The notes: generated by a model from the letters alone, not told the origin. A stretch of DNA of 64,000 nt from Streptomyces hiroshimensis (GCF_014650335.1 NZ_BMUT01000002.1:172725-236724), one strand, 5' to 3'; counted from the first letter of the stretch, positions 24,177-33,225 are shown. A program made the numbers and translations.

Positions 24177-25708
24177 TCGCCACGCTCGCCCGGATGGAGG
24201 CCGTGCGGGACGGCCGGGCCCGGCCCCTCACCACCGTGCGCCACCGTCACCTGGCCGAGCGCCCGCTGGTGTTCGTCCCGCTGACCACCGCCGGTGAGGC
24301 GGGCGCCCCGCTCGGCGCGCTCGTGGGCACCGAGCGGGAGCGGCCCCGCCTCCTGGCCGTGCCGCAGCCGCGCGACCGCGACCTGCGCTCCGCCTTCCTC
24401 GCCGAGCTGGCCGAGGAGATGCTGCCGTACATCGAGGGCTTCGCCGAGGACGTCACCGCGGAGGAGCGCAAGGAGACCGACCCCGAGACCGGCAAGAAGG
24501 TCACGGTCGAGGTCGAGCTGTGCGCGGGCGCGCCGCAGCTGCTGGTGCCGAGCGCGGCGGGCGTCGCCTACGTCCGGCTGCTGGGGCGCTCCATGCGCTT
24601 CCGCCGCACGGCCGAGCAGGATCCGGAGACGCCCCACCCCGCCCCGCCGCGCGTCCCGCTCCTGGGCCGCTGGCTCACGCACTTCGGCGAGCGCGCCCGC
24701 GTCCCCGGCTCGTCGCTGCTCCTGCCGGTGACGCAGCTCCTGGCCCGCCACTGGGCCACGGGCCAGAGCACCCTGGAGGACCAGCACCTGGGGGCGCTGC
24801 TCGCCTGGACCGACCCCCCGGCCGGGCTGACGGGCGCGGAGGCCGCGCTGCGCGCGGAGCTCGCGCGCGACGCCGCGGGGCAGCTGCTCCACCCGCCCGC
24901 GGGCCCGGCCACCGACCCCGCCTTCGACAACAAGCTCCTGGCCCCGGCCACCGCACGCTTCGACGCGGGCCTGCCCGGCGCCGAGCAGGAGATCCGCGAG
25001 CTCCTGGAGTCACAGCTGCGCCCCACGTGGGAGGCGGTCTGGCGCGGCGTCGACCTGCTGCGCGCCCTGCCCGAGGGGGAGCGGGTCGGCGAGCGCTGGA
25101 AGCGCGACCGCTGGTCCTACACCGCGCACCGCGACCGCGTACGGGCCGGCGAGCCCCCGCAGCCCCGGCGGGACGACGCCGTGACGGCCGCCCGCAAGCT
25201 CGCGGCGCGGGAGACGGCGCAGGCCCAGCTGGACGCCCAGGAGGCACTGGACGATCCGCTGGTGATGGCCGGGCGGCGGCTGGCGGGCGAGGCGTTCGCG
25301 GGGGAGGTCACCGACGTGGTGATGGAGTACACGGAGGCGAAGGTGCCGCGGCCCAGGCCGCTGGTCACGCTGCGCACGGACGACAGCCCGTTCCTCGCCG
25401 ACGGCGTGAAGGTGCACCGCGCCCTGCCGGGCGGCAAGTCGCAGTCGGCCGAGTTCGCGGGCCATGTGCCCGGCGATCCGGGCGCGCTGACGGTGCGTCT
25501 GACCGGCGGCATGGGGCGCGGCAAGGTGCCCGAGCCCGGCTCGGTCCCGGAGAAGGGCGACCGCGTCTGCTGGACGCTCTTCGAGCACGCCCCGCGCGGT
25601 GGCCCCGAGCTGCCCGACCCCGACCGCACGCCCTGGACGCACGGCGGCCCGCCCGGCGAGCCGGCGGCCGAGCTGCCCGACCCGGTGACCTCGGAGGATC
25701 TGCTGTGA
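24167..25708 (+). CDS. Unrecognised protein between nuclease and helicase
   Basis: I do not recognise a family. The product is 513 residues, acidic and Ala/Arg-rich, soluble, with no signal or membrane segment and two Cys. Residues 1-260 look mixed alpha/beta. About 265-380 is helical and charged (RWKRDRWSYTAHRDRVR). About 385-470 is beta-rich (RPRPLVTLRTDDSPF, EFAGHVPGDPGALTVRL, KGDRVCWTLFEH). That last part resembles the beta-barrel (1B) inserted ahead of the motor in UPF1/Dna2-type helicases. The ATG overlaps the nuclease stop, and its own stop overlaps the helicase GTG (GTGA). It is probably a dedicated subunit of the same machine; function is inferred from context. Confidence 0.75.
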   Translation: MSLIATLARMEAVRDGRARPLTTVRHRHLAERPLVFVPLTTAGEAGAPLGALVGTERERPRLLAVPQPRDRDLRSAFLAELAEEMLPYIEGFAEDVTAEERKETDPETGKKVTVEVELCAGAPQLLVPSAAGVAYVRLLGRSMRFRRTAEQDPETPHPAPPRVPLLGRWLTHFGERARVPGSSLLLPVTQLLARHWATGQSTLEDQHLGALLAWTDPPAGLTGAEAALRAELARDAAGQLLHPPAGPATDPAFDNKLLAPATARFDAGLPGAEQEIRELLESQLRPTWEAVWRGVDLLRALPEGERVGERWKRDRWSYTAHRDRVRAGEPPQPRRDDAVTAARKLAARETAQAQLDAQEALDDPLVMAGRRLAGEAFAGEVTDVVMEYTEAKVPRPRPLVTLRTDDSPFLADGVKVHRALPGGKSQSAEFAGHVPGDPGALTVRLTGGMGRGKVPEPGSVPEKGDRVCWTLFEHAPRGGPELPDPDRTPWTHGGPPGEPAAELPDPVTSEDLL

Positions 25709-27093
25709 AGACGTTCACGGTGCCCATGGAGGGTGCCCTGCCGCCGCAGCGCGGGCGCGCCGCGGATCCGGGCGCGGCCGCCGAGGCGGTGACGGCCCGG
25801 ATCCTGCACGACACGCTGCACAGCCCGGAGCGCGGGGTCGTCGTCGACTCCCCGCCGGGCGCGGGCAAGTCGACGCTCGTCGTCCGCGCCGCGCGGGAGC
25901 TGGCCGCCGCGGGCCGCCCGCTGATGATCGTCGCCCAGACCAACGCCCAGGTGGACGACCTGGTGCTGCGGCTGGCCGCGAAGGACCCCGAGCTGCCGGT
26001 CGGGCGGCTGCACAGCAGCGACGCGAGCCCCTACGACCGCGCGCTCGACGCCCTGCCCTCGGTGGTGACGTCCGCGAAGGCGGCCGAGCTGGCGGGGCTG
26101 CCGGTCGTGGTGTCCACGGCCGCGAAGTGGGCACACACCAAGGTCGCCGAGCCGTGGGGCCACGCGATCGTGGACGAGGCCTATCAGATGCGGTCGGACG
26201 CCCTGCTGGCCGTGGCCGGGCTCTTCGAGCGGGCGCTGTTCGTGGGCGACCCGGGCCAGCTGGACCCGTTCAGCGTGGTGGGGGCCGACGGCGTCGCGCA
26301 GTGGGCCGGGCTCTCGTACGACCCGTCGGCGAGCGCGGTGAGCACGCTGCTCGCCCACAACCCCGGCCTGCCCCAGCACCGGCTGCCGGTCTCCTGGCGG
26401 CTGCCCGCCTCGGCCGCGCCCCTGGTGTCGGCCGCCTTCTATCCGTACACGCCCTTCCGCAGCGGCACGGACCACGGCGACCGCCGGCTGTCCTTCGGCG
26501 TGGCCTCGGACGGCTCCGGCCCGGACCGCGTGCTGGACGAGGCGGCCGTCTCGGGCTGGGGCCTGCTGGAGCTGCCGGCCCGTCACACGCCGCGCACGGA
26601 CCCGGAGGCCGTGGGCGCGGTGGCGCACGTCGTCCGGCGGCTGCTGGACCGCGGCGGGGTGACGGTCAGCGAGGCGGCGCCCGATCCGGTGCCGCTGACG
26701 GCCGCCCGGATAGCGGTCGGCACCGCCCACCGCGACCAGGCCGCGGCGGTCCGGGCGGCGCTCGCCGGCCTGGGCGTGCAGGGCGTCACGGTCGATACGG
26801 CGAACCGGCTGCAGGGCCGTGAGTTCGACGTGACGGTCATGCTGCACCCGCTCTCGGGCCGCCCCGACGCGACGGCCTTCCACCTGGAGACCGGCCGCCT
26901 GTGCGTCCTCGCCTCCCGGCACCGGCACGCGTGCATCGTGGTGTGCCGCGCGGGCGTGGACCGGCTGCTGGACGAGCACCCGTCGACGGAGCCGGTGCAG
27001 CTGGGGGTCACGGTGAAGTTCCCGGACGGCTGGGAGGCCATGATGTCGACGTGGGACCACTGGTCGGAGCACCGGGTGCGCTGGCGGCCCTGA
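25705..27093 (+). CDS. SF1 UPF1/Dna2-like helicase
   Basis: This ATP-driven DNA or RNA helicase has 462 residues and contains just the two motor domains. Walker A is SPPGAGKSTL (49-58). The motif II box is AIVDEAYQM (157-160, with Tyr where Gln is common), motif III GDPGQLDP (181-188), motif IV VSWRLP, motif V VDTANRLQGREFDVTVM (363-379), and motif VI around ASRHRHACIVV with the arginine finger. The N-terminal accessory and barrel domains normally fused in this family are absent and may be supplied by the preceding gene. GGAGG precedes the GTG, which overlaps the previous stop by four bases. Confidence 0.87.
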   Translation: MKTFTVPMEGALPPQRGRAADPGAAAEAVTARILHDTLHSPERGVVVDSPPGAGKSTLVVRAARELAAAGRPLMIVAQTNAQVDDLVLRLAAKDPELPVGRLHSSDASPYDRALDALPSVVTSAKAAELAGLPVVVSTAAKWAHTKVAEPWGHAIVDEAYQMRSDALLAVAGLFERALFVGDPGQLDPFSVVGADGVAQWAGLSYDPSASAVSTLLAHNPGLPQHRLPVSWRLPASAAPLVSAAFYPYTPFRSGTDHGDRRLSFGVASDGSGPDRVLDEAAVSGWGLLELPARHTPRTDPEAVGAVAHVVRRLLDRGGVTVSEAAPDPVPLTAARIAVGTAHRDQAAAVRAALAGLGVQGVTVDTANRLQGREFDVTVMLHPLSGRPDATAFHLETGRLCVLASRHRHACIVVCRAGVDRLLDEHPSTEPVQLGVTVKFPDGWEAMMSTWDHWSEHRVRWRP

Positions 27094-27110
27094 CCGGCAA
27101 CCGGTGCCGC

Positions 27111-27161
27111 GGTCAGTCGAAGGACGGTCACTCGAACAAGGACGGTCACTCGAACACGGAC
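27111..27161. repeat. 18-bp tandem repeat at convergent gene ends
   Basis: The units are GGTCAGTCGAAGGAC (15 bases), GGTCACTCGAACAAGGAC and GGTCACTCGAACACGGAC (18 bases each). They lie between the helicase stop and the end of the spermidine-synthase-like gene and overlap the stop codon of the latter. No strong terminator hairpin is visible here. Confidence 0.75.
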
Positions 27162-28015
27162 GGCGGCGGCTCCGGCGACGGCTTGGCGGCCGCGTCCGTG
27201 ACCGGTGCCGCGCCGCCCGTGAAGTCCGCCAGCGCCCGGCCGTGTTCGACGCGCCCCTGGTGCGGGTCGGAGGCGGCCCGGCGGGTCAGCTCGGCGATCG
27301 GCAGCGCGTGGTCGGAGGCGAGCAGCACGGCGTTGCCGAAGCGGCGGCCGCGCAGCACCGCCGGATCGGCCGTCAGGCAGAGCTCGGGGAAGACGGTGCC
27401 CACGGTCGCGATCTGGGACTTCACGTACGCGAGCGGCGGGCCGTCCGCGAGGTTCGCGGCGTAGAAGCCGCCGGGCCGCAGGGCCCGCCGCACCTCGCCC
27501 GCGAATTCGGTGCTGGTCAGATGGGCGGGGGTGCGGGCGCCGGAGAACACGTCGGCGATGATCAGGTCGGCCCAGCCGTCCGGCACCTTGGCCAGTCCCT
27601 CGCGGGCGTCCACGCTGCGCACCCGGATCCGCCACCCGCTGTCCAGCGGCAGCTCGCGCCGTACGAACTGGACGAGCGGCGCGTCGATCTCGACGATCTG
27701 CTGGGTCGAGCGGGGGCGGGTCGCGGCGACGTACCGGGCGAGGGTGAAGGCTCCGCCGCCCAGGTGCACGGCCTGGACGGGCTTGCCGGGCGGCGCCACG
27801 AGGTCGGCCAGGTGGCCGAGCCTGCGCTGGTAGGCGAAGTCCAGGTAGGAGGGGTCGTCGAGGTCGACGTGGGACTGGGGCGCGCCGTCGATCAGGAGGG
27901 TGAAGCCGCGGGGGCGGTCACGGTCGGGCACGAGCTCGGCGAGCCCGCCCGCCACCTGCTCCGTGACCGCTTCGGCGGCGCGGCCGCGCCCTTGCTTCTT
28001 CTTGACCTTGCCCAC
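27146..28015 (-). CDS. Spermidine-synthase-like methyltransferase-fold protein
   Basis: This 289-residue cytoplasmic protein has the Rossmann fold of spermidine synthases. The glycine-rich motif is VHLGGGAFTLARYV, the acidic strand end IVEIDAPLVQFV, and the post-IV motif DLIIADVFSG. The polyamine-binding acid pair of true spermidine synthase is not evident, so it may bind another aminopropyl or methyl acceptor. The GTG at 28015 gives a basic start VGKVKKKQ but has only a weak site. It converges with the helicase gene, sharing a short repeat at the ends. Confidence 0.8.
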   Translation of the reverse strand: MGKVKKKQGRGRAAEAVTEQVAGGLAELVPDRDRPRGFTLLIDGAPQSHVDLDDPSYLDFAYQRRLGHLADLVAPPGKPVQAVHLGGGAFTLARYVAATRPRSTQQIVEIDAPLVQFVRRELPLDSGWRIRVRSVDAREGLAKVPDGWADLIIADVFSGARTPAHLTSTEFAGEVRRALRPGGFYAANLADGPPLAYVKSQIATVGTVFPELCLTADPAVLRGRRFGNAVLLASDHALPIAELTRRAASDPHQGRVEHGRALADFTGGAAPVTDAAAKPSPEPPPSVFE

Positions 28016-28082
28016 CCGGCAAGTATCGCCCAGGGACGGGGACCGGCCCGCGACACCGCCCGGACCGGCCGGCGCGGAGCGG

Positions 28083-28529
28083 CTAGCGGCAGCGGTCGAC
28101 CGCGGCGATCGTCCGGGCGGCCTCGCCGAGGGCGTCGCGCAGGACCGCCGGGTCCGTGGCGGAGGAGAAGGCGGCCTCCGGGGCGACGAGCCAGCCGGCG
28201 CCGGTGAGGGGCTGCTCGTCGGGGACCACGCGCAGCCCCCGGCCGTGGGTCTGGGTGCAGGCGCTGCCCGGGACGTCCCAGGCGTCGGCGGTGCCGGGGG
28301 GCACCAGGAAGCCGAGGGTGTCGCACTCGCCGTCGTGCAGCACGGGGCCGACGCCGTCGCGCAGCCGGAGGATGTCGACCGCCTCCAGGCCCTGGCGGGC
28401 GGGGACGGTGACGAGGTCGCACGGGCCGGCGTCGGGCCCGAGGCCCGGTGCCTGGGGTGCGCAGGGCGAAGGGCTGCGGTCCTGACGCGGCTGGTGCAGG
28501 GCCGTCGTCCGCGAGCTGCTGCTGTCCAC
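28083..28529 (-). CDS. Conserved small protein, unknown function
   Basis: The product is about 148 residues and is not recognised. Polar N-terminus, then a compact domain with DAGPCDLVTVPARQGLEAVDIL, DGECDTLGFLVPPGTADAW, GSACTQTHGRGLRVVPDEQPL and a final VLRDALGEAARTIAAVDRC. Four of its Cys sit in short CxxL/ACT contexts and might pair. There is no clear signal peptide. I choose the GTG at 28529 because GGAGG precedes it by five bases; a TTG at 28604 would add 25 residues without a site. It is codirectional with the spermidine-synthase-like gene, 67 bases upstream. Confidence 0.6.
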   Translation of the reverse strand: MDSSSSRTTALHQPRQDRSPSPCAPQAPGLGPDAGPCDLVTVPARQGLEAVDILRLRDGVGPVLHDGECDTLGFLVPPGTADAWDVPGSACTQTHGRGLRVVPDEQPLTGAGWLVAPEAAFSSATDPAVLRDALGEAARTIAAVDRCR

Positions 28530-28806
28530 TCCGGCCTCCACCAAGGGAAACCCCTCCTCCGCCGTGCCACTACGCTCCGCGTCGAGCGTGCTCGGAGGGT
28601 TCAACGCGCGAGGGGCGTCAACGGCAACGGGTACATGCCGTCACAAAGGATGGCAGTTCATGGCGGATCGCGGGTGAGATATCCGGTTTGTAGTCAAACG
28701 GGGGGCTGAATCCGGGGCCGAACGGGGGGAGCGGGGCGCCGATTGCCGGTACGGTCTTCTCCCGCCGAGCGCAGTCGGCGGAGTCACTCGCCAGAAGGGT
28801 GCGGCC

Positions 28807-30243
28807 ATGGTGTCGTCCCACGTGTCCCCGTCCCCCCGCTCCGGGCCCGCCGAGCCGGGCGGACCGGTTGAGCCGGTCGGACCGGTGGGTCCCGGTGGCC
28901 CGGACGGCCGGGACAGCCGTCCGAACACGGTCTTCAGGCAGCTGCGGGGCGCGCGCTCGCCGGCCGAGTTCGCGGCGGCCGTGCGGCGGGCCGCCCGCGA
29001 GATCGGCGAGCAGGTCTCGTGCGACGCGCGCTACATCGGCCGGGTCGAGTCGGGGGAGATCCGCTGCCCCAACTACGCCTACGAGCGGGTGTTCCGGCAC
29101 ATGTTCCCCGGCCGCGAGCCGGAGGACATGGGCTTCGTCCCGCGCGAGGTGGTCCGCGGACGGGGCGCGCGCGCCGAGCATCGCACCGAACAGCGCACCG
29201 AACTTCGCATCGAGCAGCCCAAGGAGAGCGACGTGTTGCGTCGCGCGTTCATGACCGGCGGCACGGCGGCGGCGGTGGCCGCGGCCTCCCTGAGCACCGC
29301 CGTCCCCGCCGCGTCCGCGCCGCGCGGCCCGCGCCGCGCCGGCGAGGCCGAGGCGTCCGCGGTCGAGCAGGCCGTCCGCCGCATCCGGCTGCTGGACGAC
29401 CGGCACGGCGCCGACGGCCTCTACCGGCGCGCCACCCGCCCGCTGCGGATCGCCTACGAGCTGCTCGACGCCGACACCCGCCGCCGGTCCGTCGCCGAGC
29501 GGCTGCAGGGGGGCGCCGGTGAACTCTCGCTCTCCGTCGGCTGGCTGGCCCACGACTCCGGGCGGTTCGCGGACGCCCGCTCCCACTACGCCGAGGCGCT
29601 GGCGACGGCCCGGGTGGCCGGGGACGCGGCGCTGGAGGCCCACGCCTTCTGCAACACCGCCTTCCTCGCGCGGGACGCGGGCCGCCCGCGCGAGGCCGTG
29701 CGTGCGGCGCAGGCCGCGCAGGGCGCCGCGAAGGGGCTGGCCTCCGCGCGGCTGATGTCCCTGCTGTCCCTGCGGGAGGCCGGCGGCTGGGCCGGGCTCG
29801 GCGACCGGGCCGCCTGCGAGGCCGCCCTGCTACGGGCCCGGACGCTCTTCGGCCGCGGGCCGGGCGACGCCGACCCCGAGTGGATGAGCTTCTTCGGGGA
29901 GGCCGAGCTGGAGGGGCTGGAGGCCCAGTGCCGGTCGGCGCTCGGCGACTGGGCGCGGGCGGCGGAGCACGCCCGGCGCGCCGTCGGCCTCCAGGACGCC
30001 CACTTCGCCCGCAACACCGCCCTCTTCACCGCGCAGCTCGCCGGTGACCTCGCCCGGGGCGGGGCGCCGGACGCGGCGGCGGCCGCGGGGGAGCGCACGC
30101 TGGACCTGCTGACCGAGGTCCGCTCGACCCGGATCCGGACGATGCTCGCCGGCACGGCCCGGCTGCTCGGCCGCCACGGCGGCGTGCCGTCGGTGGCGGG
30201 GTTCCTGGAGCGCCACGCGGCGGAGCGGAGGGCCGGCGCGTGA
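28807..30243 (+). CDS. HTH/TPR regulator, NsdA-like architecture
   Basis: The product is 478 residues: a Pro/Gly/Val-rich N-terminus, an XRE-like DNA-binding domain (about 40-110) containing VSCDARYIGRVESGEIRCPN, then a segment LRRAFMTGGTAAAVAAASLS (near 146-165) that looks like a twin-arginine signal inside the protein, and TPR-like helical repeats to the end (LSVGWLAHDSGRFADARSHY, HAFCNTAFLARDAGRPREAV). Streptomyces has a family of such regulators including NsdA, which affects antibiotics and sporulation. The ATG at 28807 lies eight bases after AGAAGGG. The real target is unknown. Confidence 0.78.
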   Translation: MVSSHVSPSPRSGPAEPGGPVEPVGPVGPGGPDGRDSRPNTVFRQLRGARSPAEFAAAVRRAAREIGEQVSCDARYIGRVESGEIRCPNYAYERVFRHMFPGREPEDMGFVPREVVRGRGARAEHRTEQRTELRIEQPKESDVLRRAFMTGGTAAAVAAASLSTAVPAASAPRGPRRAGEAEASAVEQAVRRIRLLDDRHGADGLYRRATRPLRIAYELLDADTRRRSVAERLQGGAGELSLSVGWLAHDSGRFADARSHYAEALATARVAGDAALEAHAFCNTAFLARDAGRPREAVRAAQAAQGAAKGLASARLMSLLSLREAGGWAGLGDRAACEAALLRARTLFGRGPGDADPEWMSFFGEAELEGLEAQCRSALGDWARAAEHARRAVGLQDAHFARNTALFTAQLAGDLARGGAPDAAAAAGERTLDLLTEVRSTRIRTMLAGTARLLGRHGGVPSVAGFLERHAAERRAGA

Positions 30244-30336
30244 CACACCGCTGACACGCCGCACGAAACCCCGTACGGCCCAAACGAGCCCGCCGTACGA
30301 CTCCGGCATACGACGGTATGCGGCGGCATACGACAA

Positions 30337-30368
30337 GGGCCCCGGTCCGCTTTCGCGGACCGGGGCCC
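30337..30368 (-). terminator. Perfect hairpin terminator of tRNA-His
   Basis: GGGCCCCGGTCCGC pairs with GCGGACCGGGGCCC over 14 bases, with loop TTTC. It lies eight bases downstream of the tRNA-His 3' end. It may also stop the converging regulator transcript. Confidence 0.8.
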
Positions 30369-30376
30369 TCTGTCAG

Positions 30377-30450
30377 GGTGAGTAACGGGACTTGAACCCG
30401 CGACATCCTGGACCACAACCAGGTGCTCTGCCAGCTGAGCTATACCCACC
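30377..30450 (-). tRNA. tRNA-His (GTG)
   Basis: The anticodon loop TTGTGGT gives GTG. Acceptor arms GTGGGTA/TACTCAC pair with one G-T wobble. An extra 5' G faces C73, the identity feature of tRNA-His. CCA is not encoded. The next leftward gene upstream is ornA. Confidence 0.95.
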
Positions 30451-30548
30451 ATGTTCGTCCGGCGTGTTTCCCACCGGCCGAGAAGAAGTCTACAGGGTCT
30501 TCGGGGGTGCTCGCTCCCGGCTTTCCGCCGAGCCGGGAGCGAGCTGTG

Positions 30549-31157
<609 letters not shown>

Positions 31158-31162
31158 GTTCC

Positions 31163-32524
31163 TCACCCTACGGGGCGTTCCCGCTGGCCGGGCAGGCGCG
31201 GGGAGTAGAGGTCCGACTCCGGCTTGCCCGGTTCCGCACCACTTATCCCGTATCCACCGCTATGCCCGCCCGGGTGGGTGCCGTGCGGGCCGTGGCCCTG
31301 GTGCCCTCCGTGCGCCGGCGGCGGACCGCCGAGCACGCCGCCGCCCCCGGACGCGGCATGCGCCGGTGCCATGGCCGCCCGCCGGAGCGCCATCACCGAC
31401 GGCTCCCCGGTCCGCTGCTCGCCCAGCTCCGGCCGGTCGAACCGGTCCGGACGCTCCCGCTCCGTACGCCCCTCGCGCTCGGCCCGCTCGGGGCGGTCGG
31501 CCGAGTTCTGGGGACGGCGCGCGCGGTACGCGGCCCGGTAGGCGGCCGGGGAGGACCCCAGCTGCCGGCGGAAGTGGCCGCGCAGGGCCACCGGCGAGCG
31601 GAAGCCGCAGCGGCCGGCGACCTCGTCCACGGAGTAGTCGGAGGTCTCCAGCAGCCGCTGCGCCTGGAGCACCCGCTGAGTGATCAGCCACTGCAGGGGC
31701 GCGCTCCCGGTGAGCGAACGGAACCGCCGGTCGAAGGTCCGGCGGGACATATACGCGCGGGCGGCGAGCGTCTCCACGTCGAACTGCTCGTGGAGGTGCT
31801 CCAGCGCCCAGGCGACGACCTCGGCGAGCGGGTCGGCGCCGATCTCCTCCGGTAAAGACCTGTCGAGGTAGCGCTCCTGTCCTCCGCTGCGGCGGGGCGG
31901 TACGACGAGGCGGCGGGCCAGGGCCCCCGCGGCGTCGGCGCCGTGGTCGGTGCGGACGATGTGCAGGCACAGGTCGATGCCTGCCGCGGTGCCCGCGGAC
32001 GTCAGTACGTCGCCGTCGTCCACGAAGAGCTCCCGCGGGTCCACATGGACCGACGGATAGCGCTTGGCGAGCGTGGGCGCGTACATCCAGTGGGTGGTCG
32101 CGGGCCTGCCGTCGAGCAGGCCCGCTGCGGCCAGTACGAAGGCCCCGGTGCACAGCCCGACGATGCGGGCGCCCTCCTCGTGGGCACGGCGCAGTGCGTC
32201 GAGTGCGGCGGTGGGCGGCGGCTGGGTGATCGACCGCCAGGCCGGTACGACGACGGTGCCGGCCCGGGAGAGCGCCTCCAGGCCGTACGGTGCGGTCAAT
32301 TCAAGACCGCCGGTTGTTCGCAATGGCACATCCTCGCCCGCGCACACCAGCAAGCGGTAGCGAGGGACTCCGGCATCCTGTCGGTCGATGCCGAACACGG
32401 AGAGCGGAATGGAGCTTTCGAAGATGGGGCCGCCGCTGAATAGCAGCACTGCGACGATCTCCCGGCGGCGGCGTCCGGAGAGCTTGCGCGTGGTCTCCGG
32501 TACGGTCGTGGAGTCCTGGCTCAT
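31163..32524 (-). CDS. adpA: AdpA (BldH) AraC-family developmental master regulator
   Basis: This is the central activator of morphological differentiation and secondary metabolism; it dimerises and binds TGGCSNGWWY sites. It has 453 residues: a DJ-1/PfpI-like domain (about 24-190), then an AraC-type double HTH (about 243-340; [46 protein letters not shown]). Leu224 is encoded by TTA (31853-31855), the bldA-tRNA-dependent codon characteristic of adpA. The C-terminal tail after about 340 is long and unusual: charged Arg/Glu/Asp repeats, then a His/Gly-rich stretch ([14 protein letters not shown]). The family I recall is about 400 residues. The leader holds tandem repeats and AdpA-like and BldD-like sites. 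Confidence 0.97.
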   Translation of the reverse strand: MSQDSTTVPETTRKLSGRRRREIVAVLLFSGGPIFESSIPLSVFGIDRQDAGVPRYRLLVCAGEDVPLRTTGGLELTAPYGLEALSRAGTVVVPAWRSITQPPPTAALDALRRAHEEGARIVGLCTGAFVLAAAGLLDGRPATTHWMYAPTLAKRYPSVHVDPRELFVDDGDVLTSAGTAAGIDLCLHIVRTDHGADAAGALARRLVVPPRRSGGQERYLDRSLPEEIGADPLAEVVAWALEHLHEQFDVETLAARAYMSRRTFDRRFRSLTGSAPLQWLITQRVLQAQRLLETSDYSVDEVAGRCGFRSPVALRGHFRRQLGSSPAAYRAAYRARRPQNSADRPERAEREGRTERERPDRFDRPELGEQRTGEPSVMALRRAAMAPAHAASGGGGVLGGPPPAHGGHQGHGPHGTHPGGHSGGYGISGAEPGKPESDLYSPRLPGQRERPVG

Positions 32525-32555
32525 GGCGCTAAGCCCCCCTCGGCGGTCGAGTCCT

Positions 32556-32595
32556 CTCGGTCCTGCACGTTTCCCCTCGGTCCTGAACGGTTCCC
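32556..32595. repeat. 20-bp tandem repeat in the adpA leader
   Basis: CTCGGTCCTGCACGTTTCCC (32556-32575) is followed directly by CTCGGTCCTGAACGGTTCCC (32576-32595), with 18 of 20 positions identical. It lies 32 to 71 bases upstream of the adpA start codon, most likely inside the untranslated leader. Confidence 0.8.
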
Positions 32596-32642
32596 CCGCC
32601 GGTCATGGCCAAGATCGAATCTACTGCGTCGGATGGAGACGC

Positions 32643-32694
32643 AGTGACCAGTTCACCACTCGGCTCTATGTCGACATGGCAACTTGGCGCGAAG
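32643..32694. promoter_or_regulatory. Candidate BldD-like and AdpA-binding sites upstream of adpA
   Basis: AGTGACCAGTTCACC (32643-32657) has the AGTGA-Nm-TCACC form once proposed for BldD. TGGCGCGAAG (32685-32694) matches nine of ten positions of the AdpA consensus TGGCSNGWWY. On the minus strand, TAGATT (32623 to 32618) could be the -10 of an adpA promoter. The stretch 32525-32892 has no supported gene. All assignments are by pattern only. Confidence 0.4.
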
Positions 32695-32892
32695 CGTTCG
32701 ATCACGAAGCGTTGCACTTGCAGGCCTCGGTGAAAAGTACGCCTCTCGCCCATGCCCAATCCCCGTAGGGTGCAACCGCCCTCCGCGGTCCTTTCCTTGC
32801 TGGTCGACCGGCTGTTAGGGGCGTCTCAAGCCAAGGTATGGGGTTCGGACTGAAGTTGGCTGAAAAGTGGTGGGTGCGGGCGTGCGAAAGTG

Positions 32893-33225
32893 TCATTCTC
32901 CCGGCGCGGTGCCACCTGGATGACGCCCGCCGCGGTGCGCTCCCGTGCCCGTCCGGCCGTGCCGGCCGCGGTGCGGAATCGTCTGTTCCGCCAGTGCCCT
33001 GGCCGCACTGCGCTCCGACTGGCGCAGCAGGGCCCGGCAGGTGCAGGTGACGGCGACGAGCCCGGCCGCCGTGCCCGCGGCGCCGCCGAAGGACTGACCG
33101 CAGATCAGCAGGGTCACCGGGACGAGCACGCAGCTGAAGGCGGCCCAGCGGACCACGTCGCTCACCGGATCGGGGGAGTCCTGGGGCGGGGCGTCGGCGC
33201 GGGCGTGGTCACGGGTTCCGGGCAC
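32893..33225 (-). CDS. Small two-helix membrane protein upstream of adpA
   Basis: The product has about 110 residues. A polar N-terminus is followed by two adjacent hydrophobic segments (WAAFSCVLVPVTLLICG and GGAAGTAAGLVAVTCTCRAL) and a basic tail ending in a Gly/His/Arg-rich stretch (RHGRTGTGAHRGGRHPGG). No family is recognised; S. coelicolor has a small gene at this place beside adpA. The GTG at 33225 is chosen for GGGAG six bases upstream; the frame is open further upstream. The ribosome site overlaps the palindrome GGAGCGCTCC. It is read in the same direction as adpA, 368 bases before it. Confidence 0.6.
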   Translation of the reverse strand: MPGTRDHARADAPPQDSPDPVSDVVRWAAFSCVLVPVTLLICGQSFGGAAGTAAGLVAVTCTCRALLRQSERSAARALAEQTIPHRGRHGRTGTGAHRGGRHPGGTAPGE

